DNA of 64,000 nucleotides from QHXQ01 sp045807745 (lineage in GTDB: Bacteria; Acidobacteriota; Blastocatellia; Pyrinomonadales; Pyrinomonadaceae). Positions within the stretch are counted from its first letter, which is position 1. Every line of letters begins with the position of its first letter. The stretch lies in NCBI GenBank assembly GCA_045807745.1, contig JBJMGT010000026.1, positions 1 through 64,000 on the forward strand. Direction: 5' to 3'. The notes beneath the pieces were generated by a model. That model was not told the origin of the DNA and made no database searches. It saw only the letters and a program-made list of their open reading frames with translations. Both the position numbers and the translations under genes were made by a program. Shown in pieces: positions 43,284 through 51,606 of the stretch.

Positions 43284-44840
43284 TTAACCGCGCACGCGGA
43301 GCTGTATGCCGGGCTGGTGATCGTCTTGCAGAAAATCGCCGACGTTGATGGCGAGGCGTTTGAGTTTTTTGTAGAGCGTCTGGCGCGAGCCGAGACCGAG
43401 CGCGGTCGCCGCACGCGCGACGTTGTAGTCGTGCAATCGCAGCGTCTCGGTGATGATGCGCCGCTCAAAATCGTCGAGCATGTGCTCAAGCGGCGCGCTC
43501 TTGCCATCGGCTTCCGCGTCGGTCGTCATCGCCTGCGGGCAGACGCGCGGGTTTAGCTGCGCGCAGTCGATGACCTCGCCCTCGTCGGCGTAGAGCACGA
43601 GGCGTTCGATCTCCGCGGCCAACTCGCGTACGTTGCCGGGCCACGCGTAATTTTGCAACGCTTGAATGGCCTCGGCCGTGATGCCGGCGATGGCGCGGTC
43701 GTTGCGCCGCGCGAAGTGCGTCAGAAAATGTGAGATGAGCGCGGCCGTGTCCGCCGGTCGTTCGCGCAGAGGCGGCACGTGGAGCGCCAGCGCCGCGACG
43801 CGGTAGTACAAATCTTCGCGGAAGCGATCCTCGCGCACCGCATGTTCCAAATCCTTGTGCGTCGCCGCCAACACGCGCACATTGACTTTGCGCGGCGCGC
43901 GCTCGCCGAGCGTATGCACCTCGCCCTCTTGCAGGAAGCGCAGTAGTTTGGGCTGGAGCGCCAACGGCAGATCGCCGATCTCGTCGAGGAAGAGCGTGCC
44001 GCCTTCGGCCGCGCGGATCAGGCCTTCGTGATCCGCATGCGCGCCGGTAAAAGCCCCCTTGCGATGTCCGAACAGTAGACTCTCGATCAGATCGGCCGGT
44101 GCGGCCGTGCAGTTGAATGGAATAAACGGCGCATGCGCGCGCCTGCTCAGACGATGGATGGCGCGCGCCACAAGCTCTTTACCCGTGCCGGACTCGCCCG
44201 TGATCAGCACGGTCGAATCAGAATCCTTGATGCGCTCAACCGCGCGGGCCAGCGCAGACATAGCGCGGCTGACGTAGATCATACCGGGCAGCGTCGTCTC
44301 GGCGACCGTCGGCGCGGGCATGACGGCGGCGCGCGCTTGTTGCTCTGCGCCGCGCAGGTGCGCGTGTGCGTGTGCAAGCTGCGCGACATCGGACAAGATG
44401 CGTAGCTCTTTCGCCTGTTGCTCGGTGAGCGGGCGCACGCAACGGCCGTAGATGGCCGCGCCCTCGCGTTGCGAGGTCGGCACGGCCAGCACCAGACAGA
44501 GCGCACGGTCGCCCGCTTGCAGTGTCGACACTGAATCGGGGCGCGCGAGCAGCGCAGACACTTGCGCCTCTGCCTCCGCCAGTTCGTCCGGCTCTAGGCC
44601 CTCGACCCACTTGAGTCGCAGCCCCTCGCCTTCCTTCTGGGCGAACGTCGCCAGCCCGTAGGTCTGCGCAGTGGCATCAACCATCAGCGCCAGCTTGAGC
44701 ATGACGTCGTAGAGAATGTCTGCGCCGTCCGTGGCGGCGCGACACAGGGCGCGTACCATCGACGCGAGCGGCAGTTGAAACGAACCCGTATTGTCCTGTC
44801 CCGTGCCATCCGAACCGAACAAGAGCGACGAAACCGGCAT
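43284..44840 (-). CDS. Sigma-54-dependent transcriptional activator with GAF-like sensor
   Basis: 518 residues from ATG 44840; a GTG at 44897 would add 19 residues with no family support. Residues about 20-170 look like a GAF sensor (MVRALCRAATDGADILYDVMLKLALMVDATAQTYGLAT). The AAA+ domain is full: GESGTGKELVARAIH (Walker A), KGAFTGAHADHEG (sigma-54 loop), GGTLFLDEIGDLP (Walker B). The Fis-type HTH is NVARAATALGLGSRQTLYKKLKRL. No receiver domain, so the signal is a ligand or redox state. It is a good candidate to drive the opposed sigma-54 promoters at 45646-45743. Confidence 0.92.
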   Translation of the reverse strand: MPVSSLLFGSDGTGQDNTGSFQLPLASMVRALCRAATDGADILYDVMLKLALMVDATAQTYGLATFAQKEGEGLRLKWVEGLEPDELAEAEAQVSALLARPDSVSTLQAGDRALCLVLAVPTSQREGAAIYGRCVRPLTEQQAKELRILSDVAQLAHAHAHLRGAEQQARAAVMPAPTVAETTLPGMIYVSRAMSALARAVERIKDSDSTVLITGESGTGKELVARAIHRLSRRAHAPFIPFNCTAAPADLIESLLFGHRKGAFTGAHADHEGLIRAAEGGTLFLDEIGDLPLALQPKLLRFLQEGEVHTLGERAPRKVNVRVLAATHKDLEHAVREDRFREDLYYRVAALALHVPPLRERPADTAALISHFLTHFARRNDRAIAGITAEAIQALQNYAWPGNVRELAAEIERLVLYADEGEVIDCAQLNPRVCPQAMTTDAEADGKSAPLEHMLDDFERRIITETLRLHDYNVARAATALGLGSRQTLYKKLKRLAINVGDFLQDDHQPGIQLRVRG

Positions 44841-45021
44841 AAACCTTTGCGACCCTTCTGGCAAAATATCGCACCCAACAGACACACGTGTGCCCACACA
44901 CTTACTTGGCTAATTTTCAGGGGCAAGTGTTGACGACGAGGGAAAACTTTGGAGTGACTCGCCGGGGTCGAAGCACACGCGAGGTGGTTCGACGCGAAAC
45001 TGTGTTTGAGTCTAACTAGGC

Positions 45022-45059
45022 GGCCCGGCCACTGTCAACATAATTAACAGGGCCGGGCC
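45022..45059 (-). terminator. Hairpin after the LysM gene
   Basis: GGCCCGGCC (45022-45030) and GGCCGGGCC (45051-45059) pair perfectly, extended by CTGT/ACAG across a bulge. It lies 26 bases beyond the LysM stop codon on the minus strand. No U-tract follows, so strength as a terminator is uncertain. Confidence 0.6.
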
Positions 45060-45084
45060 AATCTGGCGCTAGTTATGCGCGTTG

Positions 45085-45579
45085 TTATGAATTATCAGCC
45101 GGGATCGTCAACTCCTGCCCGATCTGAATCTTGTCCGGGTCTTTCAATTTGTCCCGGTTCGCGTAAAAGATACGCATGTACTCGTTCGGGTCGTGATAGA
45201 ACTCCTTGCTGATCTTGGAGAGCGTATCGCCCGACTTGACCGTGTACGCCCGGCCGCCTTGACCGCCGCCGCCGCCCGCGGCCGCACCCATCGCTTGGCC
45301 TTGAGCCACATCGATTTCGGCCGTGATGTCATCGGTGTTCGGGTTGACGAGCTTGATCTGATCCCAGAGCTTGTTCTTCGCTTCCTCCGACGGTGCTGTG
45401 GCGCGGATGAACAGCTTGTTGTCCTGCACGTGCAAGTTATGAAATTGGACGTGCTGTTGATCAGCCTCATTCAGCACCGTCTGGTACTTTTGCTTCAACT
45501 CATCGAACCGTTGCTGCGCGTTGGGCTGCTGTTGCGCTTCCGTCGCGCCGCGCCCAAACATTTTGTCAAAGAGTCCCAT
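45085..45579 (-). CDS. BON-LysM protein, YgaU/Kbp-like
   Basis: 164 residues. After a short polar start (MGLFDKMFGRG) comes a BON-like domain (about 35-95: VQFHNLHVQDNKLFIRATAPSEEAKNKLWDQI), a Gly-rich linker, and a C-terminal LysM domain (about 112-160: YTVKSGDTLSKISKEFYHDPNEYMRIFYANRDKL, IQIGQELTIP). This is the architecture of Kbp/YgaU, a potassium-binding, stress-induced protein of E. coli. No signal peptide. Its upstream region carries a sigma-54-type element. Confidence 0.88.
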   Translation of the reverse strand: MGLFDKMFGRGATEAQQQPNAQQRFDELKQKYQTVLNEADQQHVQFHNLHVQDNKLFIRATAPSEEAKNKLWDQIKLVNPNTDDITAEIDVAQGQAMGAAAGGGGGQGGRAYTVKSGDTLSKISKEFYHDPNEYMRIFYANRDKLKDPDKIQIGQELTIPADNS

Positions 45580-45645
45580 GCCCTACTTCCTCCTCTTGCA
45601 AACGGATGATTTACTGACACTCAAAGGTGCGTCATAACAGAGTTG

Positions 45646-45661
45646 AGCAACGTCTGTACCA
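45646..45661 (-). promoter_or_regulatory. Sigma-54-type promoter of the LysM gene
   Basis: On the minus strand TGGTACA-GACG-TTGCT: GG and GC are exactly 10 bases apart and both core dinucleotides are present. The start codon of the LysM gene is 67 bases downstream. Confidence 0.55.
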
Positions 45662-45727
45662 AGTGTAAATCTAAGCGGGACAGGCTGTGCGTTAATCTTT
45701 AAGCCCGTTATTTTGAACCGTTAGCTT

Positions 45728-45743
45728 TGGCGTGCCTTTTGCT
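45728..45743 (+). promoter_or_regulatory. Sigma-54-type promoter of the GlsB-like gene
   Basis: TGGCGTG-CCTT-TTGCT: GG (45729-45730) and GC (45741-45742) are exactly 10 bases apart and the flanks fit the consensus closely. It lies 115 bases upstream of ATG 45858 and opposes the element at 45646-45661. Confidence 0.62.
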
Positions 45744-45857
45744 AACACTCATTGCTGTAGCCTAACTGTAGGAGCAAAATCGTACAGCGTGCTACCAGCG
45801 AAACAGTGCGGAAACAGGTAACGAACCGAACAACAAGTTTTCCAGGAGGAAAAGAGA

Positions 45858-46139
45858 ATGATAAGCAGCCTGATCGGAACGATTATCATCGGCTTGATAA
45901 TAGGCGCAATCGCGAAAGCCGTCATGCCGGGCCGAGACCCCGGTGGGGTGTTCATCACAATCCTGCTGGGCATCGTCGGCTCAGTTATCGGTGGGTTCAT
46001 CGCCCGGAATCTGTTGGGCTATAACGGCACTGATGCGGGCAGTCCCGGCTTTTTAATGAGCTTGGTGCTAGGCGTGATAGGCGCGATCATAGTGCTTGCC
46101 GTCTACCGGCTCATAAAAGGGCGGACAGTAAATACCTAG
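45858..46139 (+). CDS. GlsB/YeaQ/YmgE-family stress-response membrane protein
   Basis: 93 residues, with AGGAGG 9 bases before ATG 45858. Three hydrophobic segments: SLIGTIIIGLIIGAIAKAVMPG, GVFITILLGIVGSVIGGFIAR, and FLMSLVLGVIGAIIVLAVYRLI. The Gly-zipper pattern and the DPGG turn are typical of transglycosylase-associated (GlsB) proteins, induced by stress and of unclear mechanism. It is read away from the LysM gene. Confidence 0.9.
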   Translation: MISSLIGTIIIGLIIGAIAKAVMPGRDPGGVFITILLGIVGSVIGGFIARNLLGYNGTDAGSPGFLMSLVLGVIGAIIVLAVYRLIKGRTVNT

Positions 46140-46172
46140 CTGTCGGCCAGTGAAACAAAAGTAGCTTCTGGT

Positions 46173-46199
46173 AAGGCTCTGCCGGCGCGGCAGGGCCTT
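46173..46199 (+). terminator. Terminator of the GlsB-like gene
   Basis: AAGGCTCTGCCG (46173-46184) pairs with CGGCAGGGCCTT (46188-46199) with one wobble position and a 3-base loop, followed by AGTTGTTT. It lies 34 bases after the stop codon. Confidence 0.7.
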
Positions 46200-46631
46200 A
46201 GTTGTTTATAAACTCCGGCCTTTTCCACAACTGCACACACAGACTGGCCTCTCTATCTAACTGCTTTACATAGTCCTTCCGCAGCCTTGCCCAAGTCGTG
46301 GATTTCCGTTCGCCCCCTGTTCGCCGTCTTAAGCGCTTAACGGCGCTTACTTCAAGTAAATGTTGAACTTAGCGCTCTAAACCATTGCAAAGATATATCT
46401 TTACATGATTAGTCTTGCATGCTACATTCCCGCCACTTTGCCGCTAAATCGTTGCGCGGCAAGGGAATGAACAGAGGCCGGCGCGTTTTAACACTAGCTG
46501 ACAGCTTCCGTTCCAATCTCGTAAGTTTCTTAACTCAATAAACAGGCGACCCGGAACCGTTGCTTTAGACGTGCGCAGTCAAACCAGCAGCAGTGCAGAG
46601 GGGTCGGCCGCGGAGACCTCGGAGGTGTTAG
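46200..46631. other. Intergenic region upstream of the FtsB-like gene
   Basis: 432 bases, AT-richer than its surroundings between 46330 and 46450 (with AAAGATATATCTTTACATG near 46388). It probably contains the promoter of the gene at 46632, but no -35/-10 pair is strong enough to call. GGAGG at 46619-46623 is its Shine-Dalgarno. No repeat of the heptamer type. Confidence 0.45.
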
Positions 46632-47048
46632 ATGAACAAGGCCGCAAATACTTATTGGACTGACACCAGACTGGCCGCGCAGCGGCCCACCGCTCGCGCC
46701 CTCCCCCTGACCGCACAGGTCGGCGAACTCTCGCGCGAGTTGGTCGGGACGCGCACCGAAGTGCGCCGCCGCGGCGGGCTGATCCCTTCGTGGACGATCT
46801 TCTGCATGATCATGTTGGCGACCTTTGCGCTCTGTGTCACGGTCACAATGCGCGCGCACGCGGAGATGCGCGCCGCCGCGCAGCAGCACGAGCAGATGAG
46901 TTCGACCAACGAGGCGCTGCGCAACACGAACGGCTCGTTGCGCCGCGAGGTGCAACGCCTGCGCTCCGACCCGCACGCCATCGAGGCGGCGGCGCGCACG
47001 CGGCTCAACATGGTGCGCGCGAATGAGATCGTCGTGCCCGTCGAATGA
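46632..47048 (+). CDS. FtsB/DivIC-like septum formation initiator
   Basis: 138 residues, GGAGGTGTTAG before the ATG. A cytoplasmic N-terminus of about 50 residues, one membrane helix (WTIFCMIMLATFALCVTVTM), then a coiled coil (EMRAAAQQHEQMSSTNEALRNTNGSLRREVQRL) and the family end DPHAIEAAARTRLNMVRANEIVVPV. FtsB-like proteins join FtsL and FtsQ in the divisome. The long cytoplasmic part is closer to FtsL in size, so either assignment is possible. A strong terminator follows, so it is a single-gene unit. Confidence 0.8.
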   Translation: MNKAANTYWTDTRLAAQRPTARALPLTAQVGELSRELVGTRTEVRRRGGLIPSWTIFCMIMLATFALCVTVTMRAHAEMRAAAQQHEQMSSTNEALRNTNGSLRREVQRLRSDPHAIEAAARTRLNMVRANEIVVPVE

Positions 47049-47164
47049 TTTTGGCCGCGGCCGTTGTGCCCGGCGCTGAAGGGTTCTCCTGTTTACCCGA
47101 CGCCCGCTGGATCAGCCGCTAACTACCCACTCGACGCTGCCCCTGTTTCGTCCCTACCTGACCA

Positions 47165-47199
47165 CTGCGCGGCTGTCCGGTTCGCCGGCAGCCGCGCAG
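47165..47199 (+). terminator. Intrinsic terminator after the FtsB-like gene
   Basis: CTGCGCGGCTG (47165-47175) and CAGCCGCGCAG (47189-47199) pair perfectly, with an inner CCGG-TTCG-CCGG tetraloop stem, followed by CCTTTTG. Confidence 0.8.
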
Positions 47200-47236
47200 C
47201 CTTTTGCGCGCTGCACTGCCGGCAAGTTCATCTGGT

Positions 47237-47266
47237 TTGACACTCTGCGGAAACGTCAACTAATAT
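47237..47266 (+). promoter_or_regulatory. Sigma-70 promoter of the methylmalonyl-CoA mutase genes
   Basis: TTGACA (47237-47242) is followed after 18 bases by TAATAT (47261-47266). The -35 box is perfect and the -10 box matches 4 of 6. The predicted start is about 70 bases upstream of the first codon. No cobalamin riboswitch is seen in this short leader. Confidence 0.65.
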
Positions 47267-47345
47267 CGATTTCTGTTTATCACGTCATAAATTTGATTGA
47301 CCTTGCGGGCCGCACGCCCGCCGCTTGCGAGGGGAGTTGAGACGC

Positions 47346-49028
47346 ATGCCTGAGATCAAAGAGCTGACAACGCCGGAGCAAGTCGAGACCGAACGCTGGG
47401 AGCAGCAGACACTCGCGCCCGTGCTGAAGCAGCGCCCCGAACGTAAAGCTAAGTTTGAGACTGTCTCGCTCGATCCGGTCGAACGGCTCTACACGCCCGC
47501 CGATCTCGCCGACGTTGATTTCGCGCGCGACACAGCCTATCCCGGCGAGTTCCCTTACACGCGTGGCATACATCCGACCGGCTATCGCGGCAAGCTCTGG
47601 ACGATGCGTCAGTTCGCCGGCTTCAGCACGCCGGAAGAGACGAACGCGCGCTTCAAGTATTTATTAGAGCACGGGCAGACCGGTCTTTCAGTCGCTTACG
47701 ATCTGCCGACGCTGATGGGTTACGACGCGGACTCGCCGCTCTCCGAAGGTGAGGTCGGCAAGTGCGGCGTCGCCGTCTCAAGCTTGGCCGACATGGAAGT
47801 GTTGTTCGACGGTATTCCGCTTGAACAGGTCACGGTCTCGCAGACGATCAATGCGCCCGCCTCGGTCTTGTTGGCGATGTATCTGGTTGTCGCTGAGAAG
47901 CAGGGCGCGGACTTTCGCAAAATCTCCGGCACACTCCAGAACGACATACTTAAAGAGTACATCGCACAGAAAGAGTGGATCTATCCGATTCGCCCGGCGA
48001 TGAAGCTAGTTGTGGACACGTTCGACTTCTGCATGCGCCACGTCCCGAAGTACAACCCGATCTCCGTCAGCGGCTATCACATCCGCGAGGCGGGCGCGAC
48101 CGCTTTGCAGGAGCTTGCGTTCACCCTGCGCGACGGCATTGAATATGTGCAATGGGGCGTCGATGCTGGCTTAGACGTGGATGAGTTTGTGCCGCGCATC
48201 TCTTTCTTCTTTAACGCGCACAATGATTTCTTTGAGGAGATCGCCAAGTACCGCGCCGCCCGCCGCATCTGGGCGCGCGCGATGCGCGAACGCTTCAACT
48301 CGCAGAATCCGCGCACGCTGCAACTGCGTTTTCACACGCAGACCGCCGGCGTCTCCTTGACCGTGCAACAGCCTTTGAACAACATCGTCCGCGTCGCGAT
48401 TCAGGCGCTCGCGGGCGTGCTCGGCGGCACGCAGAGTCTGCACACGGACGCTTACGACGAGGCGTTGGCGCTGCCAACCGACAAGGCGGCGCTCATCGCT
48501 TTGCGCACGCAGCAGATCATCGCTGAAGAGACTGGCGTGGTGAACACGGTCGATCCGCTCGGCGGCTCATACTTCGTCGAGGCGCAGACGAAGAAGATGG
48601 AAGACGGCGCGCTCGATTACTTCCACAAGATCGATGCGCTCGGCGGCATGGTCGCCGCAGTCGAGAAGGGCTTCCCGCAGCGCGAGATTCAAGAGTCAGC
48701 GTATCAGTATCAGAAGGCCGTCGAGCGCGGCGAGCAGACCATCGTCGGCGTCAACAAACACGTGATGGAGAACGAGTCGGTTAAGATCGACACTCTCGTC
48801 ATCGACGAAACCGTGCGCGAACATCAGGTCGAGCGCTTGCACCGGGCGAAGGCGCAACGCGACAACGGCGCGGTGGCCAACGCGCTCGAACGACTTAAAC
48901 AGGCCGCGCACAATGGTGACAACACCATGCCCGCAACCATCGAAGCTGTCCGCGCTTACGCCACACTCGGCGAAATCTGCGACGCCCTACGCGACGTGTA
49001 CGGGCTGTACGAAGAGCCGGCATTTTAA
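47346..49028 (+). CDS. mcmA1: Methylmalonyl-CoA mutase, large (catalytic) chain
   Basis: 560 residues from ATG 47346 (GAGGGGAG upstream). It is the TIM-barrel CoA-binding part only: YPGEFPYTRGIHPTGYRGKLWTMRQFAGF, SVAYDLPTLMGYD, QTINAPASVLLAMYLVVAEKQG, ISVSGYHIREAGATALQELAFTL, TQTAGVSLTVQQPLNNIVRVA and GGTQSLHTDAYDEALALPT. The cobalamin-binding domain is missing and is supplied by the next gene, the split form found in archaea and many bacteria. It converts methylmalonyl-CoA and succinyl-CoA; a relative such as isobutyryl-CoA mutase cannot be excluded from sequence alone. Confidence 0.92.
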   Translation: MPEIKELTTPEQVETERWEQQTLAPVLKQRPERKAKFETVSLDPVERLYTPADLADVDFARDTAYPGEFPYTRGIHPTGYRGKLWTMRQFAGFSTPEETNARFKYLLEHGQTGLSVAYDLPTLMGYDADSPLSEGEVGKCGVAVSSLADMEVLFDGIPLEQVTVSQTINAPASVLLAMYLVVAEKQGADFRKISGTLQNDILKEYIAQKEWIYPIRPAMKLVVDTFDFCMRHVPKYNPISVSGYHIREAGATALQELAFTLRDGIEYVQWGVDAGLDVDEFVPRISFFFNAHNDFFEEIAKYRAARRIWARAMRERFNSQNPRTLQLRFHTQTAGVSLTVQQPLNNIVRVAIQALAGVLGGTQSLHTDAYDEALALPTDKAALIALRTQQIIAEETGVVNTVDPLGGSYFVEAQTKKMEDGALDYFHKIDALGGMVAAVEKGFPQREIQESAYQYQKAVERGEQTIVGVNKHVMENESVKIDTLVIDETVREHQVERLHRAKAQRDNGAVANALERLKQAAHNGDNTMPATIEAVRAYATLGEICDALRDVYGLYEEPAF

Positions 49029-49030
49029 CC

Positions 49031-49100
49031 GCAGATGTCAGATGCTGGATGTCAGATGTCAGTCCTGACCAGCATCTAGCATCTGACATCTGACATCTGC
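49031..49100. repeat. Heptamer dyad repeat, word CAGATGT
   Basis: CAGATGT, CAGATGC, TGGATGT, CAGATGT, CAG run in register at 49032-49062, and the complement ends CATCTGACATCTGACATCTGC at 49080-49100. Only 3 bases separate the arms. It starts 2 bases after the stop of the large mutase chain and ends 3 bases before the small-chain ATG, leaving no separate Shine-Dalgarno. Confidence 0.92.
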
Positions 49101-49103
49101 TAT

Positions 49104-49505
49104 ATGGAACAAAAAATCCGCGTCCTCGTCGCCAAGCCGGGTCTCGACGGTCATGATCGTGGGGCGAAGGTGATCGCGCGGGCGTTGCGCGACGCGGGGA
49201 TGGAAGTGATCTATACGGGTCTTCGGCAGACGCCGGAGATGATCGCGGCGGCGGCGTTGCAGGAGGACGTTGACGCCGTTGGTGTCTCGATCTTGTCCGG
49301 CGCGCATAACACGCTCTGCCCACGAATCGTCGAACTGCTGCGCGAGCGGGGCATGAATGATTGTCTGGTGCTCGTCGGCGGCATTGTGCCAAAGGAAGAC
49401 ATCCCGCGCCTGAAAGAACAGGGCGTAGCGCAAGTCTTCCTGCCGGGCACGTCCACCGAGGACATCGTCAGTTTCTTGCGCGCCAATGTGCAGCCACGCA
49501 CCTGA
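49104..49505 (+). CDS. mcmA2: Methylmalonyl-CoA mutase, cobalamin-binding small chain
   Basis: 133 residues. B12-binding Rossmann-like domain with the base-off His motif GLDGHDRGAKVIARALRDAGMEVIYTG (DxHxxG), then VDAVGVSILSGAHNTL and VLVGGIVPKEDIPRLKEQGVAQVFLPGT. It completes the split mutase. The usual G-protein chaperone (MeaB/ArgK) is not in this window. Spacing from the large chain is filled by a repeat, so initiation may rely on the repeat RNA or on leaderless-like entry. Confidence 0.94.
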   Translation: MEQKIRVLVAKPGLDGHDRGAKVIARALRDAGMEVIYTGLRQTPEMIAAAALQEDVDAVGVSILSGAHNTLCPRIVELLRERGMNDCLVLVGGIVPKEDIPRLKEQGVAQVFLPGTSTEDIVSFLRANVQPRT

Positions 49506-49523
49506 GCGCTAGAGTCGCGTGCT

Positions 49524-50126
49524 GTGAGTCATGAACAGACAGACGCGCTCGTCGTCGAAGCGCGCGCGCATGTTGCCATCATACGCTTCAACCGGCCCGC
49601 CGCACGTAATCCTTTGTCGAGTGCGACACTTGGCGAATTAACAACAGCCGTCGCAAAGCTCACCGCGCGCACGGACATCACGGCGCTTATCTTCACCGGC
49701 ACAGACGACATCTTTGCTTCCGGCGCGGACATAAGCGAACTGCGTGCGCTCACGCCCATTGCGGCGCGCGCGTTTGCGCAACGCGGGCAAGTGTTGATGC
49801 AACAGATCGTGGATGCGCCGCAATTGACCGTAGCGGCCGTGAACGGCTACTGCATGGGCGGCGGACTTGATCTGGCGCTGGCGTGCGCTCTGCGTTGCGC
49901 CGCGCCGGCAGCGGTCTTTGCGCATCCGGGCGCGCGGCTCGGCATCATCACCGGGTGGGGCGGCACACAGCGCCTCCCGCGGCTCGTCGGCCAGACGCGC
50001 GCGTTGGAAATGTTTCTAACCGCGCGGCGTGTGCCGAGTGATGAAGCGCTTGCCATCGGTCTCGTCAATCGCGTCGGCGCACCCGTGCTCGACTGTGCCC
50101 TCGAACTCGTCGCGCGACGCACTTGA
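49524..50126 (+). CDS. Enoyl-CoA hydratase/isomerase family protein, C-terminally short
   Basis: 200 residues from GTG 49524 against about 260 for the family. The crotonase core is intact: VAIIRFNRPAARNPLS, the first oxyanion-hole block ASGADISEL, and AAVNGYCMGGGLDLALACALRCAA, with HPGARLGIITGWGGTQRLPRLVGQ carrying a candidate catalytic Glu/Gly region. It stops after GLVNRVGAPVLDCALELVARRT, losing the C-terminal helices that complete the trimer. No in-frame continuation follows, and the next gene begins soon after. Possibly a functional short form, possibly decaying. Confidence 0.75.
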   Translation: MSHEQTDALVVEARAHVAIIRFNRPAARNPLSSATLGELTTAVAKLTARTDITALIFTGTDDIFASGADISELRALTPIAARAFAQRGQVLMQQIVDAPQLTVAAVNGYCMGGGLDLALACALRCAAPAAVFAHPGARLGIITGWGGTQRLPRLVGQTRALEMFLTARRVPSDEALAIGLVNRVGAPVLDCALELVARRT

Positions 50127-50206
50127 CGGATACGCGCGGTGCGTTCGATCATCGCACGCGTAAGCCAGCGCTCACAGCGCGCCGCCAGCCTGACTACTCC
50201 GCAAGC

Positions 50207-51562
50207 ATGAACATGACCAGACAATTAACCAGACTTCTATTGCTCATGTCACTACTTTTATCTATCGCCCCTGATATGCCCGCACAAACTACGCCTGCGC
50301 AGCCGCAAGTCGCACTGCCGCAGCCCGTAGGCGCAACGCCGGTCGAGCGGCGCGCGGCCGATCTGTGCGCACAGTTCCGCAAGTCGCCGGGCGACTATGA
50401 GAAAATGTTCGCGCCCACCTTCCTCACACAAGTGCCGCCCGACAAGCTCAACCAGATTTTCGATTACTATTTCACGCAAGGCGGGCGCTGCACGCAGGCG
50501 AAACTCACGGAGAGCGGCGGCGCGTTGGCCGGCAAGTTCGATCTCTTTTTCGCGCAAGGCTACAGCGTGCCCGCCTCGCTCAGCGTCGACCCCGAAGAGC
50601 CGCACCTGATCGCGAGCCTGTGGCTGGGCGTGCCTGTCAAGCTGGCAGCGACGCTCGCGGGTGTTGTTGATGGATTGAAAGCGCTGCCGGGCGAGACCAA
50701 TCTACTCGTCGTCAAACTCGACGCCAACGGCCCGACGACCGTCATCGCGCACAACGCAGAGCGCGAACTGGCATTGGGTTCAGCGTTCAAGCTTTACATC
50801 TTGAGCGAGTTGGTGCGCGCGGTGAACGCACGCGAGCGCAAGTGGACGGACATAGTGCCGTTGGACGCACGCGTCGCCTCGCTTCCGTCTGGCATGTTGC
50901 AGACGTGGCCCGCAGGCGCGCCCGTCACCATGCACACGCTGGCAACCATGATGATCTCGATCAGCGACAACACGGCCGCTGATCAACTGCTCGCCACGTT
51001 GGGCCGCGAGCGCGTCGAGCACATGCTTGCTGCCACCGGTCACGTGAAGCCTGAGTTGGATGTGCCGTTTCTTTCGACGCTTGAGATGTTCAAGCTTAAG
51101 GGCGAGCCGACGGGCAAGGCGGCGGGCGCGTATCTTGCGCTCGATGCAAAGGCGCGGCGCGCTTATCTCACCGACACGATTGCCGCCGTCAAGCGCGAAG
51201 AGGTCAAGCCCTACCCGGACGGCAAGCCGGCCTACGTGGACAAGATCGAGTGGTTCGCCTCAGCCGCAGACATGTGCCGGCTGATGGATTGGCTGCGACG
51301 ACAGAGCGAGGCTGACCAGACCGCGCGCCAGATTCTCGCGATCAATCCGGGCGCGGGGCTGGCCATCCCACGCGACAAGTGGCAATACGTCGGTTACAAA
51401 GGCGGCTCAGAACCAGGCGTGTTGAATCTCACTTACCTGCTGCAATCGAAGAAGGGCGACTGGTACGCCTTCTCCATGGGTTGGAATAATCCGCAGGCTG
51501 CGCTCGACAACACGAAGCTGTTCACGCTCGTGCAGCAAGTCCTGCAACTGATCCCGACGTGA
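50207..51562 (+). CDS. Class A beta-lactamase-like serine hydrolase, exported
   Basis: 451 residues from ATG 50207 (another ATG at 50213); signal peptide LLLLMSLLLSIAPDMPAQ. Residues about 40-150 are an NTF2/DUF-like extension. The hydrolase domain carries the active-site triad of motifs: SAFK (Ser-x-x-Lys) near residue 190, SDN in SISDNTAADQLL near 250, and KGGS in YKGGSEPG near 398, equivalent to KTG. The usual omega-loop Glu is not evident, so it may be a D-alanyl carboxypeptidase or esterase rather than a true beta-lactamase. Confidence 0.82.
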   Translation: MNMTRQLTRLLLLMSLLLSIAPDMPAQTTPAQPQVALPQPVGATPVERRAADLCAQFRKSPGDYEKMFAPTFLTQVPPDKLNQIFDYYFTQGGRCTQAKLTESGGALAGKFDLFFAQGYSVPASLSVDPEEPHLIASLWLGVPVKLAATLAGVVDGLKALPGETNLLVVKLDANGPTTVIAHNAERELALGSAFKLYILSELVRAVNARERKWTDIVPLDARVASLPSGMLQTWPAGAPVTMHTLATMMISISDNTAADQLLATLGRERVEHMLAATGHVKPELDVPFLSTLEMFKLKGEPTGKAAGAYLALDAKARRAYLTDTIAAVKREEVKPYPDGKPAYVDKIEWFASAADMCRLMDWLRRQSEADQTARQILAINPGAGLAIPRDKWQYVGYKGGSEPGVLNLTYLLQSKKGDWYAFSMGWNNPQAALDNTKLFTLVQQVLQLIPT

Positions 51563-51606
51563 GGTAGAAGAGTCAGACCTCCAGTTGCTGATAAGCTGAC
51601 GCTTGC

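Noticed and set aside
44841..44900. Sigma-54 promoter of the activator gene (TTGGGTGCGATATTTTGC)
   Set aside because: GG and GC are separated by 11 rather than 10 bases, which normally abolishes recognition, and it is too close to the start codon.
47049..47345. Cobalamin riboswitch before the methylmalonyl-CoA mutase genes
   Set aside because: No B12-box or the required multi-stem layout between terminator and start codon; only a sigma-70 promoter is seen.
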